Origin: Paucisalibacillus globulus
GTDB lineage: Bacteria > Bacillota > Bacilli > Bacillales > Amphibacillaceae
Assembly (NCBI RefSeq): GCF_900184735.1
Contig: NZ_LT855385.1
Coordinates: forward strand, 93,132-157,131
Reading direction: 5' to 3'
Length of the DNA stretch: 64,000 bases
This document shows, piece by piece, positions 47,060 to 56,680 of the stretch. The position numbers were made by a program, and so were the translations under genes. Each line of letters starts with the position of its first letter. Position 1 is the stretch's first letter. The notes beneath the pieces are model-generated. The model ran no database searches, was not told where the DNA came from, and saw nothing but the letters and a program-made list of their open reading frames with translations.

Positions 47060-48685
47060 CTATATACTTATTGAAACCTGCATAATCTCTTCCATAGTCG
47101 TTAAACCAGTTTGTATTTTTTTCAATCCATCATGGATCAAGAATTCCATACCTTCATTCTTTGCATACGTGCGAATATCAGCAATGGAACGTTGATTTAA
47201 TAACATTCCTTTAATCGTTTCGTCTATGACTAATACCTCATGAACCGCAATCCTACCTCTATATCCACGATGGTGACAGCTACTACAACCTTTACCATAG
47301 TAAACAGTATCAACGGTCATATTATTTTTAGAAAAAATATCTTTTTCCATCTCAGTTGGCTGTCTCTCAGTTAGGCAATCGCGGCAAATCTTTCGTACTA
47401 GACGTTGTGCAACAACACCGTTTAGTGAGGACACTACTAAATAAGGCTCTATGCCCATGTCAGTAAGTCTTGGAATTGCATCTAGGGCACTGTTTGTATG
47501 CAGCGTACTTAATACTAGATGACCGGTCAGGGAAGCACGAATTGCTATTTCAGCAGTCTCCTGATCACGTATTTCTCCAACCATAATAATATTTGGGTCT
47601 TGTCTTAAGATTGAACGTAAGCCTTCCGCAAATGTCAGGCCAACTGAACTATTAACCTGGACTTGGTTTACACCTTCCATTTGAAACTCCACCGGATCCT
47701 CAATCGTGACAATATTAACCGTTTCTTTATTCAAATCATTGATTGAAGCATATAATGTGGAGGTTTTTCCTGATCCTGTTGGTCCTGTTAATAATACCAA
47801 TCCAGATGGTTGTGAAATTAACTGCCTATATTTCCTTTTATTTTGCTCAGAGAAATTTAACTCATTTAACTGCATTAAGGCATTATTTAAATCTAAAATA
47901 CGAATTACTATTTTTTCACCATTGACAGTAGGTAGACTGGATATCCGTAAATCAACGGGTGTCACCCCTACAGTTGTTTTAATCCGACCATCTTGAGGTA
48001 AGCGTGTTTGGGTAATGTTTAGGTTTGCCAAGATTTTGATTCTAGCAATTAACGAATTCTGAAATTGTTTAGGTATTGTTTTCTCAGAACGTAATTGACC
48101 ATCAATACGGTAGCGAACATGTACATGTTGCTCTTGAGGGTCAATATGAATATCACTTGCTTTAAGTTGAACACCAGTTGTTAGTATTTGATCAAGTGTA
48201 TTAATGATTGGGGATTCATCATCATCTTCTAACACACTAGGATCTATTCCGTCATCATTATTAAAGTAGTACCGATTTATGGCATATAAGATATCGTCTC
48301 TTGTTGCAATTACTGGTGATATACCTAATCCAGTTGATATCTCAAGGTCATCAATCACGTAGTAATCCATTGGATCGTTCATCGCAACCAATAATTCATT
48401 TTCCTGCATTCTTAGAGGCATTATGTGTTGCTCCTGCGCCATTTCCTTAGAGACAAATCCAAGTACTCTTTCATCTATTGGATATTGGTATAAAGAAACA
48501 TGTGGTATACCTAATTGAAATTCAAGTACTTCTATTAATTGTCGCTCGGTAATGTACCCTCGCTCAAGTAGTGCATCCCCTAGTTTCTGATTGTTACTTT
48601 TATTTGTCAGTGTTTCATTTATTTGTTCTTCCGATACAAGACCTGCATCCTTTAACAAATCTCCTAAACGCTTCCGTGTCGGCAT
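47060..48685 (-). CDS. pilB: Pilus extension ATPase PilB
   Basis: 541 residues: N-terminal GspE/PilB domain (about 1-140, KRLGDLLKDAGLVSEEQ), then the ATPase with Walker A GPTGSGKTST, ITIEDPVEF, Walker B IIMVGEIRD and GHLVLSTLHT. A zinc site near 430-465 has CRDC and CSSC. It powers pilus assembly. Unlike ComGA it retains the full N-terminal domain. The ATG shares a base with the preceding stop (TAATG). Confidence 0.94.
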   Translation of the reverse strand: MPTRKRLGDLLKDAGLVSEEQINETLTNKSNNQKLGDALLERGYITERQLIEVLEFQLGIPHVSLYQYPIDERVLGFVSKEMAQEQHIMPLRMQENELLVAMNDPMDYYVIDDLEISTGLGISPVIATRDDILYAINRYYFNNDDGIDPSVLEDDDESPIINTLDQILTTGVQLKASDIHIDPQEQHVHVRYRIDGQLRSEKTIPKQFQNSLIARIKILANLNITQTRLPQDGRIKTTVGVTPVDLRISSLPTVNGEKIVIRILDLNNALMQLNELNFSEQNKRKYRQLISQPSGLVLLTGPTGSGKTSTLYASINDLNKETVNIVTIEDPVEFQMEGVNQVQVNSSVGLTFAEGLRSILRQDPNIIMVGEIRDQETAEIAIRASLTGHLVLSTLHTNSALDAIPRLTDMGIEPYLVVSSLNGVVAQRLVRKICRDCLTERQPTEMEKDIFSKNNMTVDTVYYGKGCSSCHHRGYRGRIAVHEVLVIDETIKGMLLNQRSIADIRTYAKNEGMEFLIHDGLKKIQTGLTTMEEIMQVSISI

Positions 48686-49113
48686 TAATTATCCCCACTT
48701 TCTAATTGGATCTTAATGGAAGATTGAATACTTTCTTTTTTCCCGTTGGCCTCCCCAAAACTAGTAAATTCAATAACAACTTCATTATCGGTTATACTAG
48801 TTGGTGCTTCACTTTCAATCCAAAACTTATGATTCACATCTAATTCAATCAGATTTAATTCCTGAATTGCTAAATTCTCAATTTGCTCTACATCGTTTAT
48901 CGTGTCGGGGATAATAGAATCAATATATGTACGAAAATAATCGACTCCCATTTGAGCAATCTGTTCAGCTACGATATTCTTTTCCATTGTTGTCACTTGT
49001 TTCGTAGTATTTGTTATTTGAAATAAAAGGGTCATGATAAATAATAGCAATAATGTAATAATCATTAATGTCATAACCAGAGCTGCACCATATTCATTAC
49101 TACGTTTTTTCAT
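48685..49113 (-). CDS. PilX-like minor pilin-associated membrane protein
   Basis: 142 residues. After a short basic N-terminus comes NEYGAALVMTLMIITLLLL, the PilX/GspK-type segment with Gly-Ala-Ala before a hydrophobic helix (about 10-33). The rest is an acidic extracytoplasmic domain. Such proteins often sit in the priming complex at the pilus tip. The start at 49113 has AGGTGA upstream. Coupled to pilB. Confidence 0.75.
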   Translation of the reverse strand: MKKRSNEYGAALVMTLMIITLLLLFIMTLLFQITNTTKQVTTMEKNIVAEQIAQMGVDYFRTYIDSIIPDTINDVEQIENLAIQELNLIELDVNHKFWIESEAPTSITDNEVVIEFTSFGEANGKKESIQSSIKIQLESGDN

Positions 49114-49114
49114 T

Positions 49115-49507
49115 CTATTCACCTACATATGTATAGGATTGACTTAGTAATTTATTGTTTAAGTAGATTTTAATATTTGTTCTATATAGCTCCACCGTTT
49201 CTTCCTTGCAAAGAGTTAGCTTCACTTTAAATCTATTTTCCATAAATTCTTTAGTAAAAGGTTCTCCCAGATTACATTCATTAATAGGTTGACTATTATA
49301 AAGTGAAGAATCTTCTTTTATATCATAAGCAATTTTACCTAGTAAATTACTCGCAACCAATTCATCATCTGCTTGATTTGTCCATTGCATGATTTGAGGA
49401 AAAATCGGTAAAAAAATCACAATAATCATACCTAAAATTGCAATAGATGCTATAATTTCAATAAGGGTAAAACCGTCATTTGAATGGTTATCTATTTTGG
49501 AAAACAA
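49115..49507 (-). CDS. Minor prepilin (PilV/PilE-like)
   Basis: 130 residues with a class III-type leader: NHSNDG then FTLIEIIASIAILG, with cleavage predicted after Gly and Glu5 retained. A short C-terminal domain with two cysteines follows. TTG start with AAAGGA upstream. First gene of the minus-strand pilus operon, facing the divergent prepilin across 62 bp. Confidence 0.82.
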   Translation of the reverse strand: MFSKIDNHSNDGFTLIEIIASIAILGMIIVIFLPIFPQIMQWTNQADDELVASNLLGKIAYDIKEDSSLYNSQPINECNLGEPFTKEFMENRFKVKLTLCKEETVELYRTNIKIYLNNKLLSQSYTYVGE

Positions 49508-49569
49508 TAGAGTTCAATCCTTTTATGTGTATTTATACCTATTATATCATTCCTAGAGGAAGTGTATAT
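49508..49569. promoter_or_regulatory. Divergent pilus promoter region
   Basis: Only 62 bp separate the two oppositely transcribed prepilin genes, so promoters for both must lie here or overlap the coding starts. It is A/T-rich (TTTATACCTATTATATC at 49534-49550) but no pair of boxes is unambiguous. Confidence 0.5.
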
Positions 49570-50382
49570 ATGAAAAAAAGTCATTTCAATAATGAGAAAG
49601 GGTTAACTCTTATAGAGTTACTAGGTGCTATTGGATTATTCGCAATTGTAATAGTTCTCTCTGCCACTGCATTAACTCAAGCAATAGGTAATCAAGAGAA
49701 AGTCAGTCATAGTATTTCATTGAATAAAGAAATGAACTTAGCTATTAATGATCTTCGTAATCAATATAAAGAAGGTATGGACAAAATTTGTATTTCAGAC
49801 GTTGATATTCAATATACTTTTGAAAATGTACAAAATGGGACTTCCAATGGGAATTGTATAGAAGCTGATCCAGTGCAGGATACATTATCGTTTACACTAA
49901 CTGCTTCAAATGGGAATAATCAAACAGAAATTAGTACTGCTTTTGAGAAAAAATCATTTTCCTATAGTGTAAATAGAGCCATTGGAGATAAGCCACCTAA
50001 CGAGTTTACAGAAGAAGACGATATTTCGGGATGTATTTTTGAGGACAATACACTATTTAATAAATACGTTAATATTTCAACCAATGGGAATCAAAATAAA
50101 GCAATATGTGACGGTGAATTTCTTTTTATGAAGAGTGTTGCCTTTTTTGGGGGATTGAATGTTTTTAACCATAACACTATTGTTGTGAATGAGAATATGT
50201 ATGTGATTGGAAATAATTTATCCTTAAGTAATCATGTAAAGCTTGTAGTAAAGGGAAATCTTTATATTCAGGCAAATGAACAATATAAACCAAATGCAAG
50301 AATAGAGGTTCATGGGCAAGTTTGTAAAGTTGAAGATATTAATAAGATAAAATCATGTGAAATTGAGATTAATTGGAAATAG
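49570..50382 (+). CDS. Large prepilin-like protein with repetitive beta C-terminal domain
   Basis: 270 residues. Leader MKKSHFNNEKG is cut before LTLIELLGAIGLFAIV (Glu5 present). After the pilin helix comes a domain of about 100 residues, then from about 195 a run of short beta strands with regular N/G turns (VFNHNTIVV, NMYVIGNN, LSLSNHVKLVV, NLYIQAN, ARIEVHG). The pattern suggests a small beta-solenoid, and four or more Cys may crosslink. The start at 49570 has AGAGGAAG upstream; the ORF extension to 49480 is spurious. Likely a tip or adhesin pilin; that role is inferred. Confidence 0.82.
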   Translation: MKKSHFNNEKGLTLIELLGAIGLFAIVIVLSATALTQAIGNQEKVSHSISLNKEMNLAINDLRNQYKEGMDKICISDVDIQYTFENVQNGTSNGNCIEADPVQDTLSFTLTASNGNNQTEISTAFEKKSFSYSVNRAIGDKPPNEFTEEDDISGCIFEDNTLFNKYVNISTNGNQNKAICDGEFLFMKSVAFFGGLNVFNHNTIVVNENMYVIGNNLSLSNHVKLVVKGNLYIQANEQYKPNARIEVHGQVCKVEDINKIKSCEIEINWK

Positions 50383-50411
50383 ATTTACCGAAAAATTTAA
50401 TGACTAATATA

Positions 50412-50473
50412 AGAAGCCGCTGTTTGAACTGTACCCCAATTAAGGTTTTGTTCATGAAAAAGCGGCCTCTTTT
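50412..50473. terminator. Possible bidirectional terminator
   Basis: AGCCGCT (50414-50420) pairs with AGCGGCC (50459-50466) with internal GTTTGAAC/GTTCATGAA complementarity, then CTTTTAG. It lies between the convergent plus-strand prepilin and the minus-strand small gene. Confidence 0.55.
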
Positions 50474-50484
50474 AGTTTAGTTCT

Positions 50485-50691
50485 CTAATCGTAATATCCA
50501 GATACATTTAGTAACAAAATGCCAAAAATTACAACTATTAATCCAGCAATAAACACCACAACTACTGTCTTCTTCTCCTTAGTCCCATACCAAGCAGCTA
50601 AAGTCACAATAACCGTAAATAGTAAACCAAAAAATATCGAAGCTTTCGGATTTGTTGGTTGTATGAAATCATTCCAACTAATAAAATCCAT
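50485..50691 (-). CDS. Small two-TM membrane protein
   Basis: 68 residues with helices at about 17-34 and 43-62 separated by GTKEKKT. AAGGAGTG precedes the ATG. No family recognised. It is 38 bp downstream of ytkL on the same strand and is probably cotranscribed with it rather than part of the pilus locus. Confidence 0.68.
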   Translation of the reverse strand: MDFISWNDFIQPTNPKASIFFGLLFTVIVTLAAWYGTKEKKTVVVVFIAGLIVVIFGILLLNVSGYYD

Positions 50692-50729
50692 CTATTCACT
50701 CCTTATGGGTCATTACTACGGATTCAATC

Positions 50730-51410
50730 CTACAATTCTAATTTTTCACCAGGTCTCATAACCTTCCCTTGCCCGGAGCGCAATTTCTGAACAAACTCCT
50801 CCGGATCTTGTTCAATCACCGGGAATGTATTATAGTGAATCGGTACTACTATTTTCGCATTCACCCATTCTGCCGCAACTGATGCATCTTCAGGACCCAT
50901 GGTAAAGTTATCACCAATTGGGATAAATGCAAGGTCAATATCGTTCATTTCCCCGTACATCTTTAAATCTGTAAATAATGCCGTATCTCCTAAATGATAA
51001 ATGGTTTTACCTTCAACAGTTAAAAGGATTCCCGATGGCATTCCAGTATAAATAATGGAACCATCCTCCTCAACGAATGATGAACCATGGAAAGCCTGAG
51101 TAAACTTTACCATTCCAAATTCAAAAACTCGCGAACCACCAATATGCATATTATGAACCTTTACTCCTTTAGAGCCAATATAATCCGCCAGTTCATTTGG
51201 AGCAATTACTAATGCATCATTTCGCTTCGCAATTTCTACTGTGTCTCCTACATGATCATTGTGACCATGAGTCAATAATATGTAGTCAGCTTTTACTTCA
51301 TCTTCTTTTAAATCACATAATCCATTCCCATTAATGAATGGATCAATTAGTATTGTATGTTCCCCAGTTTCTACCTTTACAACTGAATGTCCATGATAAG
51401 ATACTTTCAA
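50730..51410 (-). CDS. ytkL: UPF0173 metal-dependent hydrolase YtkL
   Basis: 226 residues, metallo-beta-lactamase fold. Metal ligands: [10 protein letters not shown] (HxHxDH), HGSS and HLGDTALF, and a C-terminal PIHYNTF. A TTG at 51410 with AAAGGA 8 bp upstream gives (M)[13 protein letters not shown], matching B. subtilis YtkL; upstream ATGs lack spacing. Substrate unknown. Confidence 0.88.
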   Translation of the reverse strand: MKVSYHGHSVVKVETGEHTILIDPFINGNGLCDLKEDEVKADYILLTHGHNDHVGDTVEIAKRNDALVIAPNELADYIGSKGVKVHNMHIGGSRVFEFGMVKFTQAFHGSSFVEEDGSIIYTGMPSGILLTVEGKTIYHLGDTALFTDLKMYGEMNDIDLAFIPIGDNFTMGPEDASVAAEWVNAKIVVPIHYNTFPVIEQDPEEFVQKLRSGQGKVMRPGEKLEL

Positions 51411-51492
51411 ATCAATCATCCTTTCATACATTTATCGTTCCTATTATAGATTCTATATTTACACGAATATTCCTTTAATAAACATAAAAAAA

Positions 51493-51518
51493 GGCAGCAC
51501 GGGGTTCAATATGCTGCC
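51493..51518 (-). terminator. Terminator of pspA-like gene
   Basis: GGCAGCA (51493-51499) pairs with TGCTGCC (51512-51518), followed by seven T residues on the minus strand. Confidence 0.88.
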
Positions 51519-51530
51519 TTGTCTATTTTC

Positions 51531-52196
51531 TTACTCTTTACCCATTGCTTTCTTTAATGCTTCTAGCTCGTCATCCACATTAGAATCTAACTTTCTAAAC
51601 TCGTCATCTAACGTACGGCTCTCCGTAGACAAATCCTCACTAGTCTCTGCTTCTGCTTCAAAACGCAGTACTTTTTCTTCCATACGTTCAAATCCACGTC
51701 TCGATTCATCCCCACCTATAGAGGACATGCTTCGATTAATCTTCGTTCGTGTTTGTGCGGACTCTGCACGTGCTTTTAATGAATCTTTCTTCAGATTCAT
51801 TTCTTGGTATTCTCGCTTCATTTCATCAAGCTTACTTTTAAGTATTTGGGAATCACTTTTAGCTTGCTCATAAGATTGTTGTAATAAGCTAGCTTGGTTC
51901 TCATATTCTTTCTTTTCTTGTAATGCACGTTTTGCTAACTCATCTTCCCCTGCTACTACTGCCTTTTCCGCTTGGGCCTGTCTCTTCTCGACCATAGCTT
52001 GTGCATCTTCTGCTTTACGTTTTAATATCTTCTCATTGGCAATTTGTTTTGCTACTGCCGCTTCTGCATCTCTTATATCTTCACCCATATCCCGTAAGAA
52101 TTGGTCCAGCATTTTTACTGGATCCTCTGCTTTATCTAACATTGCATTTAGTTCTGAACTTACTACTGTCTTCATTCGTTTGAAAAATTTAAACAT
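51531..52196 (-). CDS. pspA: PspA/IM30-family membrane-stress protein
   Basis: 221 residues, almost wholly alpha-helical coiled coil, starting with the amphipathic helix MFKFFKRMKTVVSSELNAML. GFERMEEKVLRFEAEAE near residue 165 is typical. ESCRT-III-like PspA/Vipp1 proteins assemble on damaged membranes. Whether it corresponds to B. subtilis PspA or LiaH is unclear; no liaFSR genes are nearby. GGAGGGTAAT precedes the ATG. It is divergent from the peptidase at 52334. Confidence 0.87.
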   Translation of the reverse strand: MFKFFKRMKTVVSSELNAMLDKAEDPVKMLDQFLRDMGEDIRDAEAAVAKQIANEKILKRKAEDAQAMVEKRQAQAEKAVVAGEDELAKRALQEKKEYENQASLLQQSYEQAKSDSQILKSKLDEMKREYQEMNLKKDSLKARAESAQTRTKINRSMSSIGGDESRRGFERMEEKVLRFEAEAETSEDLSTESRTLDDEFRKLDSNVDDELEALKKAMGKE

Positions 52197-52333
52197 ACTA
52201 ATTACCCTCCAATTATTTAAATTTTTAACGCGTTACCTTTCATACGTAAATAAAACAAAATGGTTTCAAAAACTTCTCTGTTGTACAATATTTTTTTTAA
52301 AGTTTATAATGGATAGTAAATGAGGTGATATAT

Positions 52334-53431
52334 ATGTCTACAAGAATTGAGGCATTACTAGAGGAACTTAGTACAAAACAACTAGAAAGCATATTGGTTA
52401 CTTCTCCAGCAAATGTCTATTATTTAAGTAACTATTATACGGATCCACATGAGAGAGTGGTTGCTGTTTATGTTTCAACACATCATGAACCAGTCTTAAT
52501 TCTTCCAGCTATGGAATCAGAAGATGCTAAAGCTGCTGGTTGGAATTATTCTATGATTGATTATCATGATCACGAGGATCCTTGGGAATTATTTCTAGCA
52601 TTTCTAAATAACTCAGGAAAAATACCTGAGACACTCGGCGTTGAAGAAGATAATCTAACTTTAAGCCGCTACAATAATATTAAAGAAATCTTACCTGATA
52701 CAGACGTAAAACAGGCACAAGAACTGTTAGCATCTCTACGTGTCATTAAAAATCAACAGGAATACGAATTGCTTAAAAAAGCTGCCGAACTTGCTGATTT
52801 CGGGGTTCAAACTGGGGTGAACGCTCTAAGAGAAGGCATTACGGAACTTGAGGTTATTGCTGAGATTGAATATGAGCTTAAAAAACAAGGTGTTCAGTCC
52901 ATGTCATTCTCTACTATGGTTTTATTTGGTCAAAAAGCAGCTTCTCCACATGGAACTCCAGGTGCAGCTAAATTACAGCCTGGTGATATGGTGTTATTCG
53001 ATCTTGGCGTTATTTATGAGGGATATTGTTCAGATATCACAAGAACTGTTGCCTTTAAATCTGTTAACGACGAACAAAAGAAGATTTATCAAACAGTACT
53101 AGAAGGGCAACTTAAAGCAATTGAAGCATCAAAAATTGGTACTGCAGTTGGAAACATTGATTTAGCAGCACGAGACCATATTGAAGCAAATGGATATGGT
53201 AAATACTTTAATCATCGCATTGGACATGGATTAGGTATTGAAACTCATGAATACCCTTCACTTCATGGAAAGAATACACTTCCTTTAGAAAAAGGAATGT
53301 GTTTTACCATTGAACCAGGCATCTATGTTCCAAAGACAGCGGGAGTCCGTATTGAAGATATGATTTTTGTAACAGAAAACGGCGCTGAAATATTAACCAA
53401 GTTTCCAAAAGAACTACAAATTATTAAATAA
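52334..53431 (+). CDS. M24 family aminopeptidase (Xaa-Pro dipeptidase-like)
   Basis: 365 residues. N-terminal creatinase-like domain (about 1-130) and C-terminal pita-bread domain with five metal ligands: Asp in VLFDLGVIYEG, Asp in GYCSDITRT, His in NHRIGHGLGIETHEYP, Glu in FTIEPGIYVP and Glu in GVRIEDMIFV. It probably cleaves Xaa-Pro dipeptides (PepQ) or N-terminal residues. GAGGTGATAT precedes the ATG at 52334. Confidence 0.9.
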   Translation: MSTRIEALLEELSTKQLESILVTSPANVYYLSNYYTDPHERVVAVYVSTHHEPVLILPAMESEDAKAAGWNYSMIDYHDHEDPWELFLAFLNNSGKIPETLGVEEDNLTLSRYNNIKEILPDTDVKQAQELLASLRVIKNQQEYELLKKAAELADFGVQTGVNALREGITELEVIAEIEYELKKQGVQSMSFSTMVLFGQKAASPHGTPGAAKLQPGDMVLFDLGVIYEGYCSDITRTVAFKSVNDEQKKIYQTVLEGQLKAIEASKIGTAVGNIDLAARDHIEANGYGKYFNHRIGHGLGIETHEYPSLHGKNTLPLEKGMCFTIEPGIYVPKTAGVRIEDMIFVTENGAEILTKFPKELQIIK

Positions 53432-53437
53432 AAAAAC

Positions 53438-53468
53438 AAGGGGCAGACTATTTTGAAGTCTGCCCCTT
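53438..53468. terminator. Bidirectional terminator between peptidase and ald
   Basis: A perfect 12-bp stem (53438-53449 with 53457-53468) between convergent genes, with an A-run on the left and TTAT on the right, so it should serve mainly ald. Confidence 0.9.
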
Positions 53469-53472
53469 ATAA

Positions 53473-54588
53473 TTAGGCTAATAATTCCTCAGATTTTCTA
53501 TATTCCAGCCCATGTGCAATCGCAACTGCCTCATAGGTCACATAACCATCCAATGTATTAAGACCTTTTAATAATGCTGCATTACTTAGACATGCTTGCG
53601 CGTAGCCTTTATTAGCAATTTGAAGTGCATATGGAACGGTCACATTCGTTAAACCAATTGTCGCTGTGCGAGGTACACCCCCAGGCATATTCGCAACAGA
53701 GTAATGAAGTACGCCATGTTTCGTAAATGTCGGGTTATCATGGGTAGTAATTCGATCACTTGTCTCAAAGATACCACCTTGGTCAATCGCAACATCTACA
53801 ATAACAGACCCCTCAGACATCTGCTTAACCATTTCTTCTGTCACAAGTTTAGGTGCTTTTGCTCCTGGAATTAATACAGCTCCAATTACTAAATCAGATT
53901 GTGCAACACAATCTGCAATATTCATTGGGTTAGACATCATCGTGTTTACTGAAGAACCAAAAACATCATCCAAATAACGGAGTCTCTCAGGGCTTAAATC
54001 CAAAATCGTAACATTCGCTCCAAGACCTACTGCTATTTTGGCAGCGTTTGCTCCAACAACTCCTCCACCAATAACGGTTACATTGGCACGTTTTACCCCA
54101 GGTATTCCGGCAAGTAGTATCCCTTTACCACCTTTAGACTTTTCGAGGAACTGAGCACCGATTTGGGCAGCCATACGTCCTGCAACTTCACTCATTGGGG
54201 TTAGTAATGGTAATGTACGATTATCTAATTGTACCGTTTCATAAGCTAGTCCAACTACTTTTTTCTCCAATAGCACACGTGTTAATTCTGGTTCAGCAGC
54301 TAGATGTAAATATGTAAATAATATTTGACCTTCATAAAAATAATCATATTCAGCTGGTAGTGGCTCTTTAACTTTCATAACCATTTCTTGCTTCCATGCT
54401 TCCTTTGCACTATCAACAATAAATGCACCAGCTTGAGTGTATTGCTCGTCCGTAAATCCGGAACCAAGACCTGCTGTAGTTTCTACATAAACTTCATGTC
54501 CTGCATTTGTTAAGGTTAATACCCCAGCGGGAGTGATAGCTACCCTATTTTCATTATTCTTTATCTCTTTTGGAACTCCTATCTTCAT
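53473..54588 (-). CDS. ald: Alanine dehydrogenase
   Basis: 371 residues. It catalyses NAD-linked oxidative deamination of alanine to pyruvate and is needed for alanine use and normal sporulation in Bacillus. N-terminal [20 protein letters not shown] carries the pyruvate-binding Arg and Lys; the NAD site is [15 protein letters not shown]; catalytic His lies in YLHLAAE. Start at 54588 by family; the frame runs four codons further. Confidence 0.97.
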   Translation of the reverse strand: MKIGVPKEIKNNENRVAITPAGVLTLTNAGHEVYVETTAGLGSGFTDEQYTQAGAFIVDSAKEAWKQEMVMKVKEPLPAEYDYFYEGQILFTYLHLAAEPELTRVLLEKKVVGLAYETVQLDNRTLPLLTPMSEVAGRMAAQIGAQFLEKSKGGKGILLAGIPGVKRANVTVIGGGVVGANAAKIAVGLGANVTILDLSPERLRYLDDVFGSSVNTMMSNPMNIADCVAQSDLVIGAVLIPGAKAPKLVTEEMVKQMSEGSVIVDVAIDQGGIFETSDRITTHDNPTFTKHGVLHYSVANMPGGVPRTATIGLTNVTVPYALQIANKGYAQACLSNAALLKGLNTLDGYVTYEAVAIAHGLEYRKSEELLA

Positions 54589-54681
54589 ATAGAACACCAT
54601 CCCTCTTTATATGTAAGCACTTTCATTGTACCAAAAAATTTAAAAAGATACACTATTATAATCATATCGAATTAAATAAAA

Positions 54682-54710
54682 ACAATCTACCCCAATTTAG
54701 GGTAGATTGT
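54682..54710 (-). terminator. Terminator of the 51-residue gene
   Basis: ACAATCTACCC pairs with GGTAGATTGT, with one small asymmetry, followed by TTTTTATTT on the minus strand. Confidence 0.85.
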
Positions 54711-54727
54711 AGTTGGATGGGTAAATA

Positions 54728-54883
54728 CTAAGCCTTTCTATTATTAAAGGTCCAAATACCTTTATTATTATGCAATTGGTCTTCTACTACACCACTTTGA
54801 TAACTTTCAAATAACTGGTTTTTCACTGCGGAAACACCGCTTGGATCTTCAAATAGCTTATTTTGATCTTTTTTCTTGGCCAT
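54728..54883 (-). CDS. Small protein of unknown function
   Basis: 51 residues starting MAKKKDQNKLFEDPSG, polar, with no membrane helix and no cysteine. GGAGGTGAGTAC gives a very strong start at 54883; the ORF to 54946 is not needed. A dedicated terminator follows. Size and composition recall minor spore proteins, but it matches none I recognise. Confidence 0.68.
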   Translation of the reverse strand: MAKKKDQNKLFEDPSGVSAVKNQLFESYQSGVVEDQLHNNKGIWTFNNRKA

Positions 54884-54998
54884 GTACTCACCTCCACTAT
54901 TAGTTTGTACCGAAATTGCCAATAAAAGCTTGTTTACTTTTACCAATTGAAAACGCTTTATAATATAATGGAAGTAGATAAGGAAAGGGGAGATTCAA

Positions 54999-55433
54999 GT
55001 GAAATTTGAATACAAAAATATTGTTGTTGCGGTTGATGGTTCAGAAGCATCCGAGATTGCATTTAATAAAGCCCTTGATATTGTGAAGCGTAATGATGCC
55101 CATCTAATTATTGCCCATGTTGTAGACTTCCGATCATTTGCATATGCAGAGGCTTATGATGGTTCTTTATCAGACCAAGCTGAGGCTTACGCAAAGGATT
55201 TAGTGGATAGCTGTGTCGAGAGTGCAAAAGAAGTTGGAATAAATCAAATCTCCCGTTGTATCGAATATGGTTCACCCAAAGTAAAAATTGCAAAAGATAT
55301 TGCACAGAACTTTAAAGCTGATTTAATAATCTGTGGAGCCACAGGTATGAATGCAGTGGAACGATTTTTAATTGGTAGTGTTTCAGAGAGTATAACAAGA
55401 CATGCAAACTGTGATGTTCTAGTTGTGAGGTAA
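54999..55433 (+). CDS. Universal stress protein, UspA family
   Basis: 144 residues, single Usp domain. The nucleotide-binding signature near the C-terminus, GATGMNAVERFLIGSVSESI, fits the ATP-binding G-2x-G-9x-G-S/T class. N-terminal NIVVAVDGSEASE is typical. GTG start with AAAGGGGAG upstream. Divergent from the 51-residue gene, convergent with ackA. Confidence 0.93.
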   Translation: MKFEYKNIVVAVDGSEASEIAFNKALDIVKRNDAHLIIAHVVDFRSFAYAEAYDGSLSDQAEAYAKDLVDSCVESAKEVGINQISRCIEYGSPKVKIAKDIAQNFKADLIICGATGMNAVERFLIGSVSESITRHANCDVLVVR

Positions 55434-55440
55434 ACATAAA

Positions 55441-55475
55441 AAAGGTTTTGATATGGAATACATATCAAAACCTTT
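55441..55475. terminator. Bidirectional terminator between usp and ackA
   Basis: AAAGGTTTTGATATG and its complement form a 15-bp stem with a 5-nt loop between convergent genes. A and T runs on both sides support use in both directions. Confidence 0.9.
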
Positions 55476-55478
55476 ATA

Positions 55479-56666
55479 TTACTGTGTTAAACGAATAACA
55501 TCTCTTGCTATCATAACTTCTTCATTAGTAGGAATGACCATTACTTTTACCGGTGAGTGTGGATAGCTAATAAAAGTTTCTTTCCCTCTCGCAGATTGGT
55601 TTAGCATTGGATCCCAATAAATACCCATAAATTCTAATCCATTTAGTACTTTTGCACGGATAACATCACTATTTTCACCAACACCTGCAGTGAAAATAAC
55701 TGCATCAATACCAGACATTTTTGCTGCATAGGAACCAATATATTTATGGATTCTTCCTGCAAATACATCTAATGCAAGCTCCGCACGTTTATTTGATTCA
55801 GCTTGTTCTTCAATATCACGAAGGTCACTTGAAAAACCTGATAGAGCAAGCATCCCACTTTCTTTATTTAGGACATTGACTACTTCTTCAGCAGTCATTT
55901 CTGTCTTCTCCATGATATAAGGAATTAAAGCCGGATCAATATTACCTGAACGCGTCCCCATTGTAACACCAGCTAGTGGAGTGAATCCCATCGAAGTATC
56001 CATTGCTTTTCCACCTTTAATCGCTGCAATACTAGCTCCATTCCCTAAATGACAAGATATTAATCGCAGGTCTTCAAGTGGTCGATTCATCAATTCTGCT
56101 GCCCGTCTTGAAACATACTTATGGGAAGTACCGTGAAATCCGTATTTACGAATTCCATATTTCTCGTAATATTCATATGGAAGACTGTACAAATAAGATT
56201 TAGGCTCCATTGTTTGATGGAATGCAGTGTCAAATACCGCTACCATTGGAATATTGGGTAATACTTCTCTAAATGCCTGAATACCCGTTAAGTTTGCCGG
56301 ATTATGCAATGGTGCAAGTTCTGAGACTTCATCAATATCCTGAATAACTTGTTCCGTTATAACGACAGAATCACTGAACTTCTCTCCTCCATGAACAACA
56401 CGGTGGCCCACAGCATCAATTTCGTCTAAAGATTGGATTACACCCGATGATGTAAGTTTTTCAAGTAGTAGTTTTACAGCTACTTCATGATTTGGAATAT
56501 CTGTCACGTTTTTATCTTTGTTTCCACTAATTTCAATAGTAAATACTGCTTCTGGTAACCCGATCCGTTCCACAAGTCCCTTTGCCTTCACTGTTTCCTC
56601 TGGCATTTGAATGAGTTGAAATTTCAAGGAAGAACTCCCTGCGTTAATTGCTAATACGTTAGTCAT
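55479..56666 (-). CDS. ackA: Acetate kinase
   Basis: 395 residues, ASKHA fold. It interconverts acetate and acetyl phosphate with ATP. N-terminal [15 protein letters not shown], catalytic Arg in GHRVVHGG, His in [13 protein letters not shown], and ATP-site GNGASIAAI are all present. AGGAGTG precedes the ATG at 56666. It follows ytxK by 14 bp, the same pair as in B. subtilis. Confidence 0.97.
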   Translation of the reverse strand: MTNVLAINAGSSSLKFQLIQMPEETVKAKGLVERIGLPEAVFTIEISGNKDKNVTDIPNHEVAVKLLLEKLTSSGVIQSLDEIDAVGHRVVHGGEKFSDSVVITEQVIQDIDEVSELAPLHNPANLTGIQAFREVLPNIPMVAVFDTAFHQTMEPKSYLYSLPYEYYEKYGIRKYGFHGTSHKYVSRRAAELMNRPLEDLRLISCHLGNGASIAAIKGGKAMDTSMGFTPLAGVTMGTRSGNIDPALIPYIMEKTEMTAEEVVNVLNKESGMLALSGFSSDLRDIEEQAESNKRAELALDVFAGRIHKYIGSYAAKMSGIDAVIFTAGVGENSDVIRAKVLNGLEFMGIYWDPMLNQSARGKETFISYPHSPVKVMVIPTNEEVMIARDVIRLTQ

Positions 56667-56680
56667 GCTGTACACTCCTG

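Noticed and set aside
41411-49507. Pilus cluster as the competence comG operon
   Set aside because: PilT, PilM/N/O, a long PilB and an in-locus prepilin peptidase are absent from comG; gene order also differs.
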